DNA of 64,000 nt from Paragordius varius (taxonomy: Eukaryota; Nematomorpha): contig OZ176055.1 in the NCBI GenBank assembly GCA_964247055.1, positions 4,898,001 through 4,962,000 of the forward strand. The letters run 5' to 3'. The notes under the pieces were generated by a model that worked only from the letters and a program-made list of their open reading frames with translations, did no database searches and was not told where the DNA came from. Position 1 is the stretch's first letter, and every line of letters starts with the position of its first letter. Below, one piece after another: positions 13,300-24,115 of this stretch. A program made the position numbers and the translations under genes.

Positions 13300-15990
13300 A
13301 TCAATGTACAAAATCAGCATGTGTATCATTACATAAACTAGACTTTGCAATTAAAAATAGGCTCTTAGTCACCGCTAGATAAAATACTGTTTTTACATTC
13401 TCTTAGTAAGATTGAATCAAACTATACAGAGAGTTTAACAAACTGTTTCATATTCAATTTTTACCGATAATTAAATTAAAATCATGATGCATATCATAAC
13501 ATTAACTAGACTTTGCAATTAAAAATCGGCTCTTAGTCACCGCTCGATAAAATTACTATTTTTACATTTCTCTTGTAAGTCTGCATTAATCACAGATAAT
13601 ATGACATGCGTATCATTACAGAATTAAACTTTGGAATTAAATATCGGATATTAGACACCGTTGGACCATTTAGTGTTTTGACATTCTCTTAGGAAGTATA
13701 CATCAAACTATACAGATAGTTTGACAAACTCTTTCATATCCAATTTTGACAAAAATCAATGTACAAAATGGGCATGTGTATCATTACATAAACTCGACTT
13801 TGCGATTAAAAATCGGCTCTTAGCCACCGCTAGATAAAATTATATTTTTACATTTCTTTTGGTAAGACTGCATTAATCACAAATAATATGACATGCGTAT
13901 CATTACAAAATTAAACTTTGGAATTAAATATCGGATATTAGACACACAAATAATATGACATGCGTATCTTTACAGAATTAAAGTTTGGAATTAAATATCG
14001 GATATTAGTCACCGTTAAACCATTTAGTGTTTTGACATTCTCTTAGGAAGTATACATCAAACTATACAGATAGTTTGACAAACTCTTTCATATCCAATTT
14101 TGACATAAATCAATGTACAAAATCAGCATGTGTATCATTACATAAACTAGACTTTGCGATTAAAAATCGGCTCTTAGCTACCGCTAGATAAAATTATTAT
14201 TTTTACATTTCTTTTGGTAAGACTGCATTAATCACAGATAATATGACATGCGTATCATTACAAAATTAAACTTTGGAATTAAATATCGGATATTAGTCGC
14301 CGTTAAACCATTTAGTGTTTTGACATTCTCTTAGGAAGTATACATCAAACTATACAGATAGTTTGACAAACTCTTTCATATCCAATTTTGACATAAATCA
14401 ATGTACAAAACAGCATACATTTCTTTTGGTAAGACTGCATTAATCACAAATAATATGACATGCGTATCATTACAAAATTAAACTTTGGAATTAAATATCG
14501 GATATTAGACACCGTTGGACCATTTAGTGTTTTGACATTCTCTTAGTAAGTTTACATCAAACTATACAGATAGTTTGACAAACTCTTTCATATCCAATTT
14601 TGACATAAATTAATGTACAAAATCAGCATGTGTATCATTACATAAACTAGACTTTGCGATTAAAAATCGGCTCTTAGTCACCGCTAGATAAAATTACTAT
14701 TTTTACATTTTTCTTGGTAAGACTGCATCGTTACAGCAATTAAACTTTACAATTGTAAAAAGCGAAAAGGAATTTATTATTGCATATTGCATTATATATA
14801 GTTTTAAGACAAGGTTGCATTTTTGCATTAGGTTAAATATTACAATATTTAGATGAAAGAAGTCACAACAAAGTTATATATTTGCATAAGGTAATCAATG
14901 TACAAAATCAGCATGTGTATCATTACATAAACTAGACTTTGCAATTAAAAATAGGCTCTTAGTCACCGCTAGATAAAATACTGTTTTTACATTCTCTTAG
15001 TAAGATTGAATCAAACTATACAGAGAGTTTAACAAACTGTTTCATATTCAATTTTTACCGATAATTAAATTAAAATCATGATGCATATCATAACATTAAC
15101 TAGACTTTGCAATTAAAAATCGGCTCTTAGTCACCGCTCGATAAAATTACTATTTTTACATTTCTCTTGTAAGTCTGCATTAATCACAGATAATATGACA
15201 TGCGTATCATTACAGAATTAAACTTTGGAATTAAATATCGGATATTAGACACCGTTGGACCATTTAGTGTTTTGACATTCTCTTAGGAAGTATACATCAA
15301 ACTATACAGATAGTTTGACAAACTCTTTCATATCCAATTTTGACAAAAATCAATGTACAAAATGGGCATGTGTATCATTACATAAACTCGACTTTGCGAT
15401 TAAAAATCGGCTCTTAGCCACCGCTAGATAAAATTATATTTTTACATTTCTTTTGGTAAGACTGCATTAATCACAAATAATATGACATGCGTATCATTAC
15501 AAAATTAAACTTTGGAATTAAATATCGGATATTAGACACACAAATAATATGACATGCGTATCTTTACAGAATTAAAGTTTGGAATTAAATATCGGATATT
15601 AGTCACCGTTAAACCATTTAGTGTTTTGACATTCTCTTAGGAAGTATACATCAAACTATACAGATAGTTTGACAAACTCTTTCATATCCAATTTTGACAT
15701 AAATCAATGTACAAAATCAGCATGTGTATCATTACATAAACTAGACTTTGCGATTAAAAATCGGCTCTTAGCTACCGCTAGATAAAATTATTATTTTTAC
15801 ATTTCTTTTGGTAAGACTGCATTAATCACAGATAATATGACATGCGTATCATTACAAAATTAAACTTTGGAATTAAATATCGGATATTAGTCGCCGTTAA
15901 ACCATTTAGTGTTTTGACATTCTCTTAGGAAGTATACATCAAACTATACAGATAGTTTGACAAACTCTTTCATATCCAATTTTGACATAA
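13300..15990 (+). repeat. 1,590-bp tandem duplication
   Basis: About 13,300-14,400 recurs at 14,890-15,990, including AAAATAGGCTC, GATTGAATC and the B-B fusion GACACACAAATAATATG at 13,941 and 15,531. The first unit has an extra 212-bp dimer near 14,400-14,610 that the second lacks. Confidence 0.83.
13920..14035 (+). repeat. Fused B-B monomer variant (example)
   Basis: Here one B monomer stops at GGATATTAGACAC and continues at once as ACAAATAATATGACATGC of another B, losing the tail of the first and head of the second. The same fusion is at about 13,941; 15,531; 19,607; 27,071; 50,996 and 56,001. It is a useful marker of blocks with common origin. Confidence 0.85.
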
Positions 15991-18900
15991 ATCAATGTAC
16001 AAAATCAGCATGTGTATCATTACATAAACTAGACTTTGCGATTAAAAATCGGCTCTTAGTCACCGCTAGATAAAATTACTATTTTTACATTTTTCTTGGT
16101 AAGACTGCATCGTTACAGCAATTAAACTTTACAATTGTAAAAAGCGAAAAGGAATTTATTATTGCATATTGCATTATATATAGTTTTAAGACAAGGTTGC
16201 ATTTTTGCATTAGGTTAAATATTACAATATTTAGATGAAAGAAGTCACAACAAAGTTATATATTTGCATAAGGTAATCAATGTACAAAATCAGCATGTGT
16301 ATCATTACATAAACTAGACTTTGCAATTAAAAATAAGCTCTTAGTCACCGCTAGATAAAATACTGTTTTTACATTCTCTTAGTAAGATTGCATCAAACTA
16401 TACAGAGAGTTTAACAAACTGTTTCATATTCGATTTATACCGATAATTAAATTAAAATCATGATGCATATCATAACATTAACTAGACTTTGCAATTAAAA
16501 ATCGGCTCTTAGTCACCGCTCGATAAAATTACTATTTTTACATTTCTCTTGTAAGTCTGCATTAATCACAGATAATATGACATGCGTATCATTACAGAAT
16601 TAAACTTTGGAATTAAATATCGGAGATTAGTCACCGTTAAACCATTTAGTGTTTTGACATTCTCTTAGGAAGTATACATCAAACTATACAGATAGTTTGA
16701 CAAACTCTTTCATATCCAATTTTGACATAAATCAATGTACAAAATCAGCATGTGTATCATTACATAAACTAGACTTTGCAATAAAAAATCGGCTCTTAGT
16801 CACCGCTAGATAAAATACTGTTTTTACATTCTCTTAGTAAGATTGCATCAAACTATACAGAGAGTTTAACAAACTGTTTCATATTCGATTTATACCGATA
16901 ATTAAATTAAAATCATGATGCATATCATAACATTAACTAGACTTTGCAATTAAAAATCGGCTCTTAGTCACCGCTCGATAAAATTACTATTTTTACATTT
17001 CTCTTGTAAGTCTGCATTAATCACAGATAATATGACATGCGTATCATTACAGAATTAAACTTTGGAATTAAATATCGGAGATTAGTCACGGTTAAACCAT
17101 TTAGTGTTTTGACATTCTCTTAGGAAGTATACATCAAACTATACAGATAGTTTGACAAACTCTTTCATATCCAATTTTGACATAAATCAATGTACAAAAC
17201 AGCATACATTTCTTTTGGTAAGACTGCATTAATCACAAATAATATGACATGCGTATCATTACAAAATTAAACTTTGGAATTAAATATCGGATATTAGACA
17301 CCGTTGGACCATTTAGTGTTTTGACATTCTCTTAGTAAGTTGTCATCAAACTATACAGATAGTTTGACAAACTCTTTCATATCCAATTTTGACATAAATC
17401 AATGTACAAAACAGCATACATTTCTTTTGGTAAGACTGCATTAATCACAAATAATATGACATGCGTATCATTACAAAATTAAACTTTGGAATTAAATATC
17501 GGATATTAGACACCGTTGGACCATTTAGTGTTTTGACATTCTCTTAGTAAGTTTACATCAAACTATACAGATAGTTTGACAAACTCTTTCATATCCAATT
17601 TTGACATAAATCAATGTACAAAATCAGCATGTGTATCATTACAAAAACTCGACTTTGCGATTAAAAATCGGCTCTTAGCCACCGCTAGATAAAATTATTA
17701 TTTTTACATTTCTTTTGGTAAGACTGCATTAATCACAAATAATATGACATGCGTATCATTACAGAATTAAACTTTGGAATTAAATATCGGATATTAGACA
17801 CCGTTGGATCATTTAGTGTTTTAACATTCTCTTAGGAAGTATACATCAAACTATACAGATAGTTTGACAAACTCTTTCATATCCAATTTTAGCATAAATC
17901 AATGTATATCAGCATGTGTATCATTACATAAACTCGACGTTGCGATTAAAAATCGGCTCTTAGCCACCGCTAAATAAAATTAATATTTTTACATTTCTTT
18001 TGGTAAGACTGCATTAATCACAGATAATATGACATGCGTATCATTACAAAATTAAACTTTGGAATTAAATATCGGATATTAGTCACTGTTAAACCATTTA
18101 GTGTTTTGACATTCTCTTAGGAAGTATACATCAAACTATACAGATAGTTTAACAAACTGTTTCATATTCGATTTTTACCGATAATTAAATTAAAATCATG
18201 ATGCATATCATAACATTAACTGGACTTTGCAATTAAAAATCGGCTCTTAGTCACCGCTCGATAAAATTACTATTTTTACATTTCTCTTGTAAGTCTGCAT
18301 TAATCACAGATAATATGACATGCGTATCATTACAGAATTAAACTTTGGAATTAAATATTGGAGATTAGTCACGGTTAAACCATTTAGTGTTTTGACATTC
18401 TCTTAGGAAGTATACATCAAACTATACAGATAGTTTGACAAACTCTTTCATATCCAATTTTGACATAAATCAATGTACAAAACAGCATACATTTCTTTTG
18501 GTAAGACTGCATTAATCACAAATAATATGACATGCGTATCATTACAAAATTAAACTTTGGAATTAAATATCGGATATTAGACACCGTTGGACCATTTAGT
18601 GTTTTGACATTCTCTTAGTAAGTTTACATCAAACTATACAGATAGTTTGACAAACTCTTTCATATCCAATTTTGACATAAATTAATGTACAAAATCAGCA
18701 TGTGTATCATTACATAAACTAGACTTTGCGATTAAAAATCGGCTCTTAGTCACCGCTAGATAAAATTACTATTTTTACATTTTTCTTGGTAAGACTGCAT
18801 CGTTACAGCAATTAAACTTTACAATTGTAAAAAGCGAAAAGGAATTTATTATTGCATATTGCATTATATATAGTTTTAAGACAAGGTTGCATTTTTGCAT

Positions 18901-21648
18901 TAGGTTAAATATTACAATATTTAGATGAAAGAAGTCACAACAAAGTTATATATTTGCATAAGGTAATCAATGTACAAAATCAGCATGTGTATCATTACAT
19001 AAACTAGACTTTGCAATTAAAAATAGGCTCTTAGTCACCGCTAGATAAAATACTGTTTTTACATTCTCTTAGTAAGATTGAATCAAACTATACAGAGAGT
19101 TTAACAAACTGTTTCATATTCAATTTTTACCGATAATTAAATTAAAATCATGATGCATATCATAACATTAACTAGACTTTGCAATTAAAAATCGGCTCTT
19201 AGTCACCGCTCGATAAAATTACTATTTTTACATTTCTCTTGTAAGTCTGCATTAATCACAGATAATATGACATGCGTATCATTACAGAATTAAACTTTGG
19301 AATTAAATATCGGATATTAGACACCGTTGGACCATTTAGTGTTTTGACATTCTCTTAGGAAGTATACATCAAACTATACAGATAGTTTGACAAACTCTTT
19401 CATATCCAATTTTGACAAAAATCAATGTACAAAATGGGCATGTGTATCATTACATAAACTCGACTTTGCGATTAAAAATCGGCTCTTAGCCACCGCTAGA
19501 TAAAATTATATTTTTACATTTCTTTTGGTAAGACTGCATTAATCACAAATAATATGACATGCGTATCATTACAAAATTAAACTTTGGAATTAAATATCGG
19601 ATATTAGACACACAAATAATATGACATGCGTATCTTTACAGAATTAAAGTTTGGAATTAAATATCGGATATTAGTCACCGTTAAACCATTTAGTGTTTTG
19701 ACATTCTCTTAGGAAGTATACATCAAACTATACAGATAGTTTGACAAACTCTTTCATATCCAATTTTGACATAAATCAATGTACAAAATCAGCATGTGTA
19801 TCATTACATAAACTAGACTTTGCGATTAAAAATCGGCTCTTAGCTACCGCTAGATAAAATTATTATTTTTACATTTCTTTTGGTAAGACTGCATTAATCA
19901 CAGATAATATGACATGCGTATCATTACAAAATTAAACTTTGGAATTAAATATCGGATATTAGTCGCCGTTAAACCATTTAGTGTTTTGACATTCTCTTAG
20001 GAAGTATACATCAAACTATACAGATAGTTTGACAAACTCTTTCATATCCAATTTTGACATAAATCAATGTACAAAATCAGCATGTGTATCATTACATAAA
20101 CTAGACTTTGCGATTAAAAATCGGCTCTTAGTCACCGCTAGATAAAATTACTATTTTTACATTTTTCTTGGTAAGACTGCATCGTTACAGCAATTAAACT
20201 TTACAATTGTAAAAAGCGAAAAGGAATTTATTATTGCATATTGCATTATATATAGTTTTAAGACAAGGTTGCATTTTTGCATTAGGTTAAATATTACAAT
20301 ATTTAGATGAAAGAAGTCACAACAAAGTTATATATTTGCATAAGGTAATCAATGTACAAAATCAGCATGTGTATCATTACATAAACTAGACTTTGCAATT
20401 AAAAATAGGCTCTTAGTCACCGCTAGATAAAATACTGTTTTTACATTCTCTTAGTAAGATTGCATCAAACTATACAGAGAGTTTAACAAACTGTTTCATA
20501 TTCGATTTATACCGATAATTAAATTAAAATCATGATGCATATCATAACATTAACTAGACTTTGCAATTAAAAATCGGCTCTTAGTCACCGCTCGATAAAA
20601 TTACTATTTTTACATTTCTCTTGTAAGTCTGCATTAATCACAGATAATATGACATGCGTATCATTACAGAATTAAACTTTGGAATTAAATATCGGAGATT
20701 AGTCACCGTTAAACCATTTAGTGTTTTGACATTCTCTTAGGAAGTATACATCAAACTATACAGATAGTTTGACAAACTCTTTCATATCCAATTTTGACAT
20801 AAATCAATGTACAAAATCAGCATGTGTATCATTACATAAACTAGACTTTGCAATAAAAAATCGGCTCTTAGTCACCGCTAGATAAAACACTGTTTTTACA
20901 TTCTCTTAGTAAGATTGCATCAAACTATACAGAGAGTTTAACAAACTGTTTCATATTCGATTTATACCGATAATTAAATTAAAATCATGATGCATATCAT
21001 AACATTAACTAGACTTTGCAATTAAAAATCGGCTCTTAGTCACCGCTCGATAAAATTACTATTTTTACATTTCTCTTGTAAGTCTGCATTAATCACAGAT
21101 AATATGACATGCGTATCAATACAGAATTAAACTTTGGAATTAAATATCGGAGATTAGTCACGGTTAAACCATTTAGTGTTTTGACATTCTCTTAGGAAGT
21201 ATACATCAAACTCTTTCATATCCAATTTTGACATAAATCAATGTACAAAACAGCATACATTTCTTTTGGTAAGACTGCATTAATCACAAATAATATGACA
21301 TGCGTATCATTACAAAATTAAATTTTGGAATTAAATATCGGATATTAGACACCGTTGGACCATTTAGTGTTTTGACATTCTCTTAGTAAGTTTACATCAA
21401 ACTATACAGATAGTTTGACAAACTCTTTCATATCCAATTTTGACATAAATCAATGTACAAAATCAGCATGTGTATCATTACAAAAACTCGACTTTGCGAT
21501 TAAAAATCGGCTCTTAGTCACCGCTCGATAAAATTACTATTTTTACATTTCTCTTGTAAGTCTGCATTAATCACAGATAATATGACATGCGTATCATTAC
21601 AGAATTAAACTTTGGAATTAAATATCGGAGATTAGTCACCGTTAAACC

Positions 21649-21656
21649 ATTTAGTG
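21649..21656. repeat. Target-site duplication of hAT, left copy
   Basis: ATTTAGTG immediately precedes the element and is the normal end of the type B monomer. The right copy lies at 24,108-24,115. Eight bases is the hAT superfamily length. The central TA fits the nnnTAnnn preference reported for the Buster branch rather than the nTnnnnAn of the Ac branch. Confidence 0.95.
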
Positions 21657-21672
21657 CAGTGATACTCAAACC
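21657..21672 (+). repeat. hAT left terminal inverted repeat
   Basis: CAGTGATACTCAAACC. It pairs with the right end at 24,094-24,107 with one substitution and one base of length difference. Outermost CAGTG is typical of hAT ends. Confidence 0.92.
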
Positions 21673-21696
21673 GCGGCCCGCGGGCCGCATGCGGCC
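21673..21696. repeat. Nested GC-rich palindromes at hAT 5' end
   Basis: Two perfect palindromes overlap: GCGGCCCGCGGGCCGC (21,673-21,688) and GGCCGCATGCGGCC (21,683-21,696). In hAT elements subterminal repeats are transposase-binding sites, so this is a likely binding cluster. It is the only strongly GC-rich spot in the window. Confidence 0.85.
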
Positions 21697-22004
21697 TTAA
21701 GTGCTCTTTAAAAATGCACTATGACTGATATTTATTTTTTTTTAAATAATATTTATTTTTTACCCAATTTGAAATGTAGAAAAATTTTCTACATTAAAAT
21801 AATTTTAAAATTTATGATTTATGGGCACATGTTGTTTCTTCTTCTTTTCTTTTTGAAATTTTTATTGCATTTCTTTTTTGTTTTCACCCATTGCACATAC
21901 ATTTCATTATCCTGCATCATTTTTAAAACTCATTCTCATAAAATATTTTCAACTCAATATCATTAAATTTCAACTTGTTTTTTATAGCATAATTCAATTT
22001 ATAT

Positions 22005-22021
22005 TCCTATCTTTTTTACAG
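22005..22021 (+). promoter_or_regulatory. Possible 3' splice site before the hAT start codon
   Basis: A pyrimidine-rich tract ending in TTTTTTACAG (AG at 22,020-22,021) lies 24 bases before the start codon. This is a good acceptor by eye and suggests a 5' leader intron. No convincing donor was found between 21,697 and 21,960, so this stays tentative. Confidence 0.35.
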
Positions 22022-22045
22022 AATATTTAAACATAAATTCAAAGG

Positions 22046-23641
22046 ATGACATCTAATGCCAAAAAACGTAAATTATCCGATGAAAATCGCTCCTTTAAAA
22101 AAGAATGGGAAACTAGTTTTTTTGTAGTTTTAAATAACAATGTTGCTACCTGCCTTATATGCAAGGACAATATAATTATAAAAAAATTCAATATTGAAAG
22201 ACATTTTAAAATCCATCATTCTCATAAATTACCAGAAAATCTTGAGGAAAGAAATGAAAAATATAAAAATTTTAAGGAATTATACGAGAAAGAAAAATCT
22301 ATTATGGCCATAGCTTTTTCCCAGGAAAAAGCTGTAACATTAGCTTCGTATGAAATATGCTATATTTTAGGAAAAAATATGAAACCGTTTACTAATTCCC
22401 AACTAATAAAAGAATGTTTAATAAATGGTTGCACTTTTTTATTTGATAAATTCCATAATAAAGATCAAATCATGAGACAAATTAAAAAACTTCAACTTTC
22501 TGATTCAACATGTGCTCGACGCATTGAAGATATGTCTAAATATATTTTTAACAATACATTATTGGCTCTGAAAAATTGCAAATACTTCAGTATTGCAATC
22601 GATTCCAGCACTGATATAAGTTCAACACCTCAATGTGCGCTCTTCGTGAGATTTTGCAACGACAACATAATCAACGAGGAATATTTGAAATTTTTACCAA
22701 TGAATAATACCACAAAAGGCAGTGATTTTCTTGAAGTAATTAGCACCTTTTTCGATAATAATGGTATATCTATGAAAAAATTGGTTTCGATCTGCACAGA
22801 TGGCTGTCCCTCTATGATTGGAATAAACAAAGGGTTTATTTCTCTTTTAAAAAACAAATATAATTTGCAAAATCTATTATCCTTTCACTGCTTTATTCAT
22901 CAGCAAAACTTGGTTTCGCGTGTAAAAGATGAATCACTAAATTTAGTAATTAAAACGGTTGTGGATATAGTTAACTACATCCGTGGCAGAGAATTCAATC
23001 ACCGTAAATTCAAAAACCTCCTGAAAGATATCCACAGTGAGTTTGATGATATTCTTTTGTACACCGCTGTGAGATGGCCAAGCCTTAGCAAAGTATTGAA
23101 TAGATTTTTTGATTTAAGACATGAAATTCTATTATTTATAAAAGATAACAGAAAGTTTGACGAGGAAATTAATAGTGACAAATGGTGGGTTTTATTAGCC
23201 TACCTTTGCGACATTACTTATAAACTTAGTACTTTTAATACAAGTCTTCAAGGGAACAAAATAATAACCCAATTTGCTAATCATATATTTGCTTTTGAAG
23301 AAAAATTAATAATATATAAACAAGATTTTATAGATAAAACACTCCTACATTTTCCAACACTCAAAACGATTCATAAAGAAAATATGGAATTTACCGCGGA
23401 TATTAATTTAATAATAGACAATCATTTAACATTTTTATCTAATGAGATGAAATTCAGATTTCAAGAATTAAAAAATATAAAAAATTGCTTAAAGCTAGTG
23501 GAAAATCCATGGCATATGGATATATCCAACATTAAGCAACTTGAGCTTTTCGGTTTTGATCAGGCGGTTATCATTGAAGAATTCGTTGATTTTAAAAATG
23601 ATTCCAATTTGGAAGCTATATTTAAGGAAAACCGTAGATAA
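22046..23641 (+). CDS. hAT transposase, BED finger plus catalytic core
   Basis: 531 codons to an in-frame TAA at 23,639-23,641. The start follows an in-frame TAA at 22,034-22,036, so this is the first usable ATG. Residues 6-9 (KKRK) form a small basic patch. Residues 36-57 form a BED-type zinc finger (C36-x2-C39 and H53-x3-H57). The RNase H-like core shows D186 in SIAIDSSTDIS, D252 in CTDGCPSMIG, the CxxH motif C282-H285 in SFHCFIHQ, and R343-W344 in TAVRWPSL. These match the GTF2IRD2/SCAND3-type hAT transposases (ALDESTDIS, ATDGAPAM, HCIIHQ, EVRWLS). The frame stays open and matches family spacing up to residue 531. The C-terminal dimerisation region lies in the same frame just beyond the stop, so this product alone would lack it. 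It probably cannot catalyse transposition, but a truncated DNA-binding protein is conceivable. Confidence 0.93.
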   Translation: MTSNAKKRKLSDENRSFKKEWETSFFVVLNNNVATCLICKDNIIIKKFNIERHFKIHHSHKLPENLEERNEKYKNFKELYEKEKSIMAIAFSQEKAVTLASYEICYILGKNMKPFTNSQLIKECLINGCTFLFDKFHNKDQIMRQIKKLQLSDSTCARRIEDMSKYIFNNTLLALKNCKYFSIAIDSSTDISSTPQCALFVRFCNDNIINEEYLKFLPMNNTTKGSDFLEVISTFFDNNGISMKKLVSICTDGCPSMIGINKGFISLLKNKYNLQNLLSFHCFIHQQNLVSRVKDESLNLVIKTVVDIVNYIRGREFNHRKFKNLLKDIHSEFDDILLYTAVRWPSLSKVLNRFFDLRHEILLFIKDNRKFDEEINSDKWWVLLAYLCDITYKLSTFNTSLQGNKIITQFANHIFAFEEKLIIYKQDFIDKTLLHFPTLKTIHKENMEFTADINLIIDNHLTFLSNEMKFRFQELKNIKNCLKLVENPWHMDISNIKQLELFGFDQAVIIEEFVDFKNDSNLEAIFKENRR

Positions 23642-23875
23642 GAAAGATATGTAGAAATTTGGCAAGTTGTGCCAAATAAATATGAAAATATAAAAAAATG
23701 TGCTCAAGTTGTCCTAACTATTTTTCCATCAACTTACACATGTGAGACGGCATATTCAAAAATGAAGTATATTAAGAATACTTACAGAAATCGCTTAACT
23801 AATGATCATATGGACGACGGATTAAGAATGGCCTGCCATGAGGCGAAACCAAATTTGTCAAAAATTATTGGTTAA
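23642..23875 (+). pseudogene. hAT transposase C-terminal part beyond stop
   Basis: In the same frame as the 531-codon ORF and starting immediately after its TAA, 77 further codons run to TAA at 23,873-23,875. They carry the hAT C-terminal signature: FPSTYTCETAYSKMKYIK then RNRLTNDHMDDGLRMA. The family form is F-STYLCE-xFSxMKxIK, RSRLTDxHLxxxLR. Glu in TCET (codon 23,744-23,746) corresponds to the third catalytic acidic residue of hAT enzymes. An internal ATG at 23,669 could start only a 68-residue fragment. The continuous homology on both sides shows a single nonsense change splitting a gene of about 610 codons. Read-through cannot be excluded but nothing supports it. Confidence 0.9.
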
Positions 23876-23881
23876 TATTAA

Positions 23882-23887
23882 AATAAA
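23882..23887 (+). terminator. Possible polyadenylation signal of hAT gene
   Basis: AATAAA lies seven bases after the final stop codon at 23,873-23,875. In such AT-rich sequence it may be chance, but its place fits a short 3' untranslated region. Confidence 0.5.
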
Positions 23888-24093
23888 TGTTGTTATCTAT
23901 ATATTTTAATTTTTAAAACTAAATGGTACAAAACGAATTTTTAGCTGGATTTACATGCGACCCGCAAAAAATTTATTGTGCTGATTTAAAGTATAAATAT
24001 GTGCGTTGTCAAATAGCTATGGAATATTTGCCATTATAAGCTTCATGGCCCTCGAAAAAAAAATATGTTTTATTTGGCCCGTCAAATTTTTTT

Positions 24094-24107
24094 GGTGAGT
24101 ACCACTG
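24094..24107 (-). repeat. hAT right terminal inverted repeat
   Basis: Plus-strand GGTGAGTACCACTG, the reverse complement of CAGTGGTACTCACC, directly followed by the right target duplication ATTTAGTG. Similarity to the left end fades after about 14 bp. Confidence 0.92.
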
Positions 24108-24115
24108 ATTTAGTG

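Larger units (their letters stand above)
10600..20070 (+). repeat. Spaced duplication at 5,666 bp
   Basis: About 10,600-14,400 matches about 16,270-20,070 at a constant offset of 5,666. Markers: AAGTTGTCATC at 11,674/17,340 and TTAGACACACAAATAATATG at 13,941/19,607. The material between (about 14,400-16,270) is explained largely by the 1,590-bp tandem duplication. Confidence 0.85.
2941..21656 (+). repeat. Satellite array, left arm
   Basis: This is a head-to-tail array of C (169 bp), A (169 bp), B (117 bp) and D monomers and shortened forms. All copies examined are in the same orientation. It contains ten D modules: three full ones (about 4,150; 5,230; 6,360) and then seven truncated ones (about 8,311; 10,441; 13,131; 14,721; 16,101; 18,801; 20,181). 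Monomers of the same type look more than 95% alike. Neither strand has an open frame of any length, because each monomer carries stops in all frames, so this is non-coding. The leftmost part (2.9-6.7 kb) is a looser series of about 1.1-1.5 kb blocks. From 8.3 kb rightward the blocks are longer and cleaner. Confidence 0.97.
21657..24107 (+). mobile_element. hAT DNA transposon, 2,451 bp, single copy
   Basis: Bounded by 8-bp duplications ATTTAGTG. Ends are CAGTGATACTCAAACC on the left and, as reverse complement, CAGTGGTACTCACC on the right. They agree over CAGTG-R-TACTCA, the usual hAT terminal type. It holds one transposase gene on the plus strand, interrupted by an in-frame stop (see CDS entries), about 390 bp of AT-rich leader and about 230 bp of trailer. 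The left subterminal region is a GC-rich palindromic cluster foreign to the surrounding satellite. The right end lacks it but has GGCCC-containing segments (about 24,046 and 24,076). A matching satellite block without the element lies at 53,038-53,045. The copy looks structurally complete but probably cannot make full-length transposase. Confidence 0.96.

Noticed and set aside
21721-21966. 81-codon hydrophobic ORF in the hAT leader
   Set aside because: Mostly Phe, Leu and Ile from T-rich sequence; no similarity recognised and its place fits an untranslated leader or intron.
22630-23707. Minus-strand ORFs inside the transposase (22,630-22,857; 22,999-23,181; 23,495-23,707)
   Set aside because: Antisense shadows of the hAT coding sequence.
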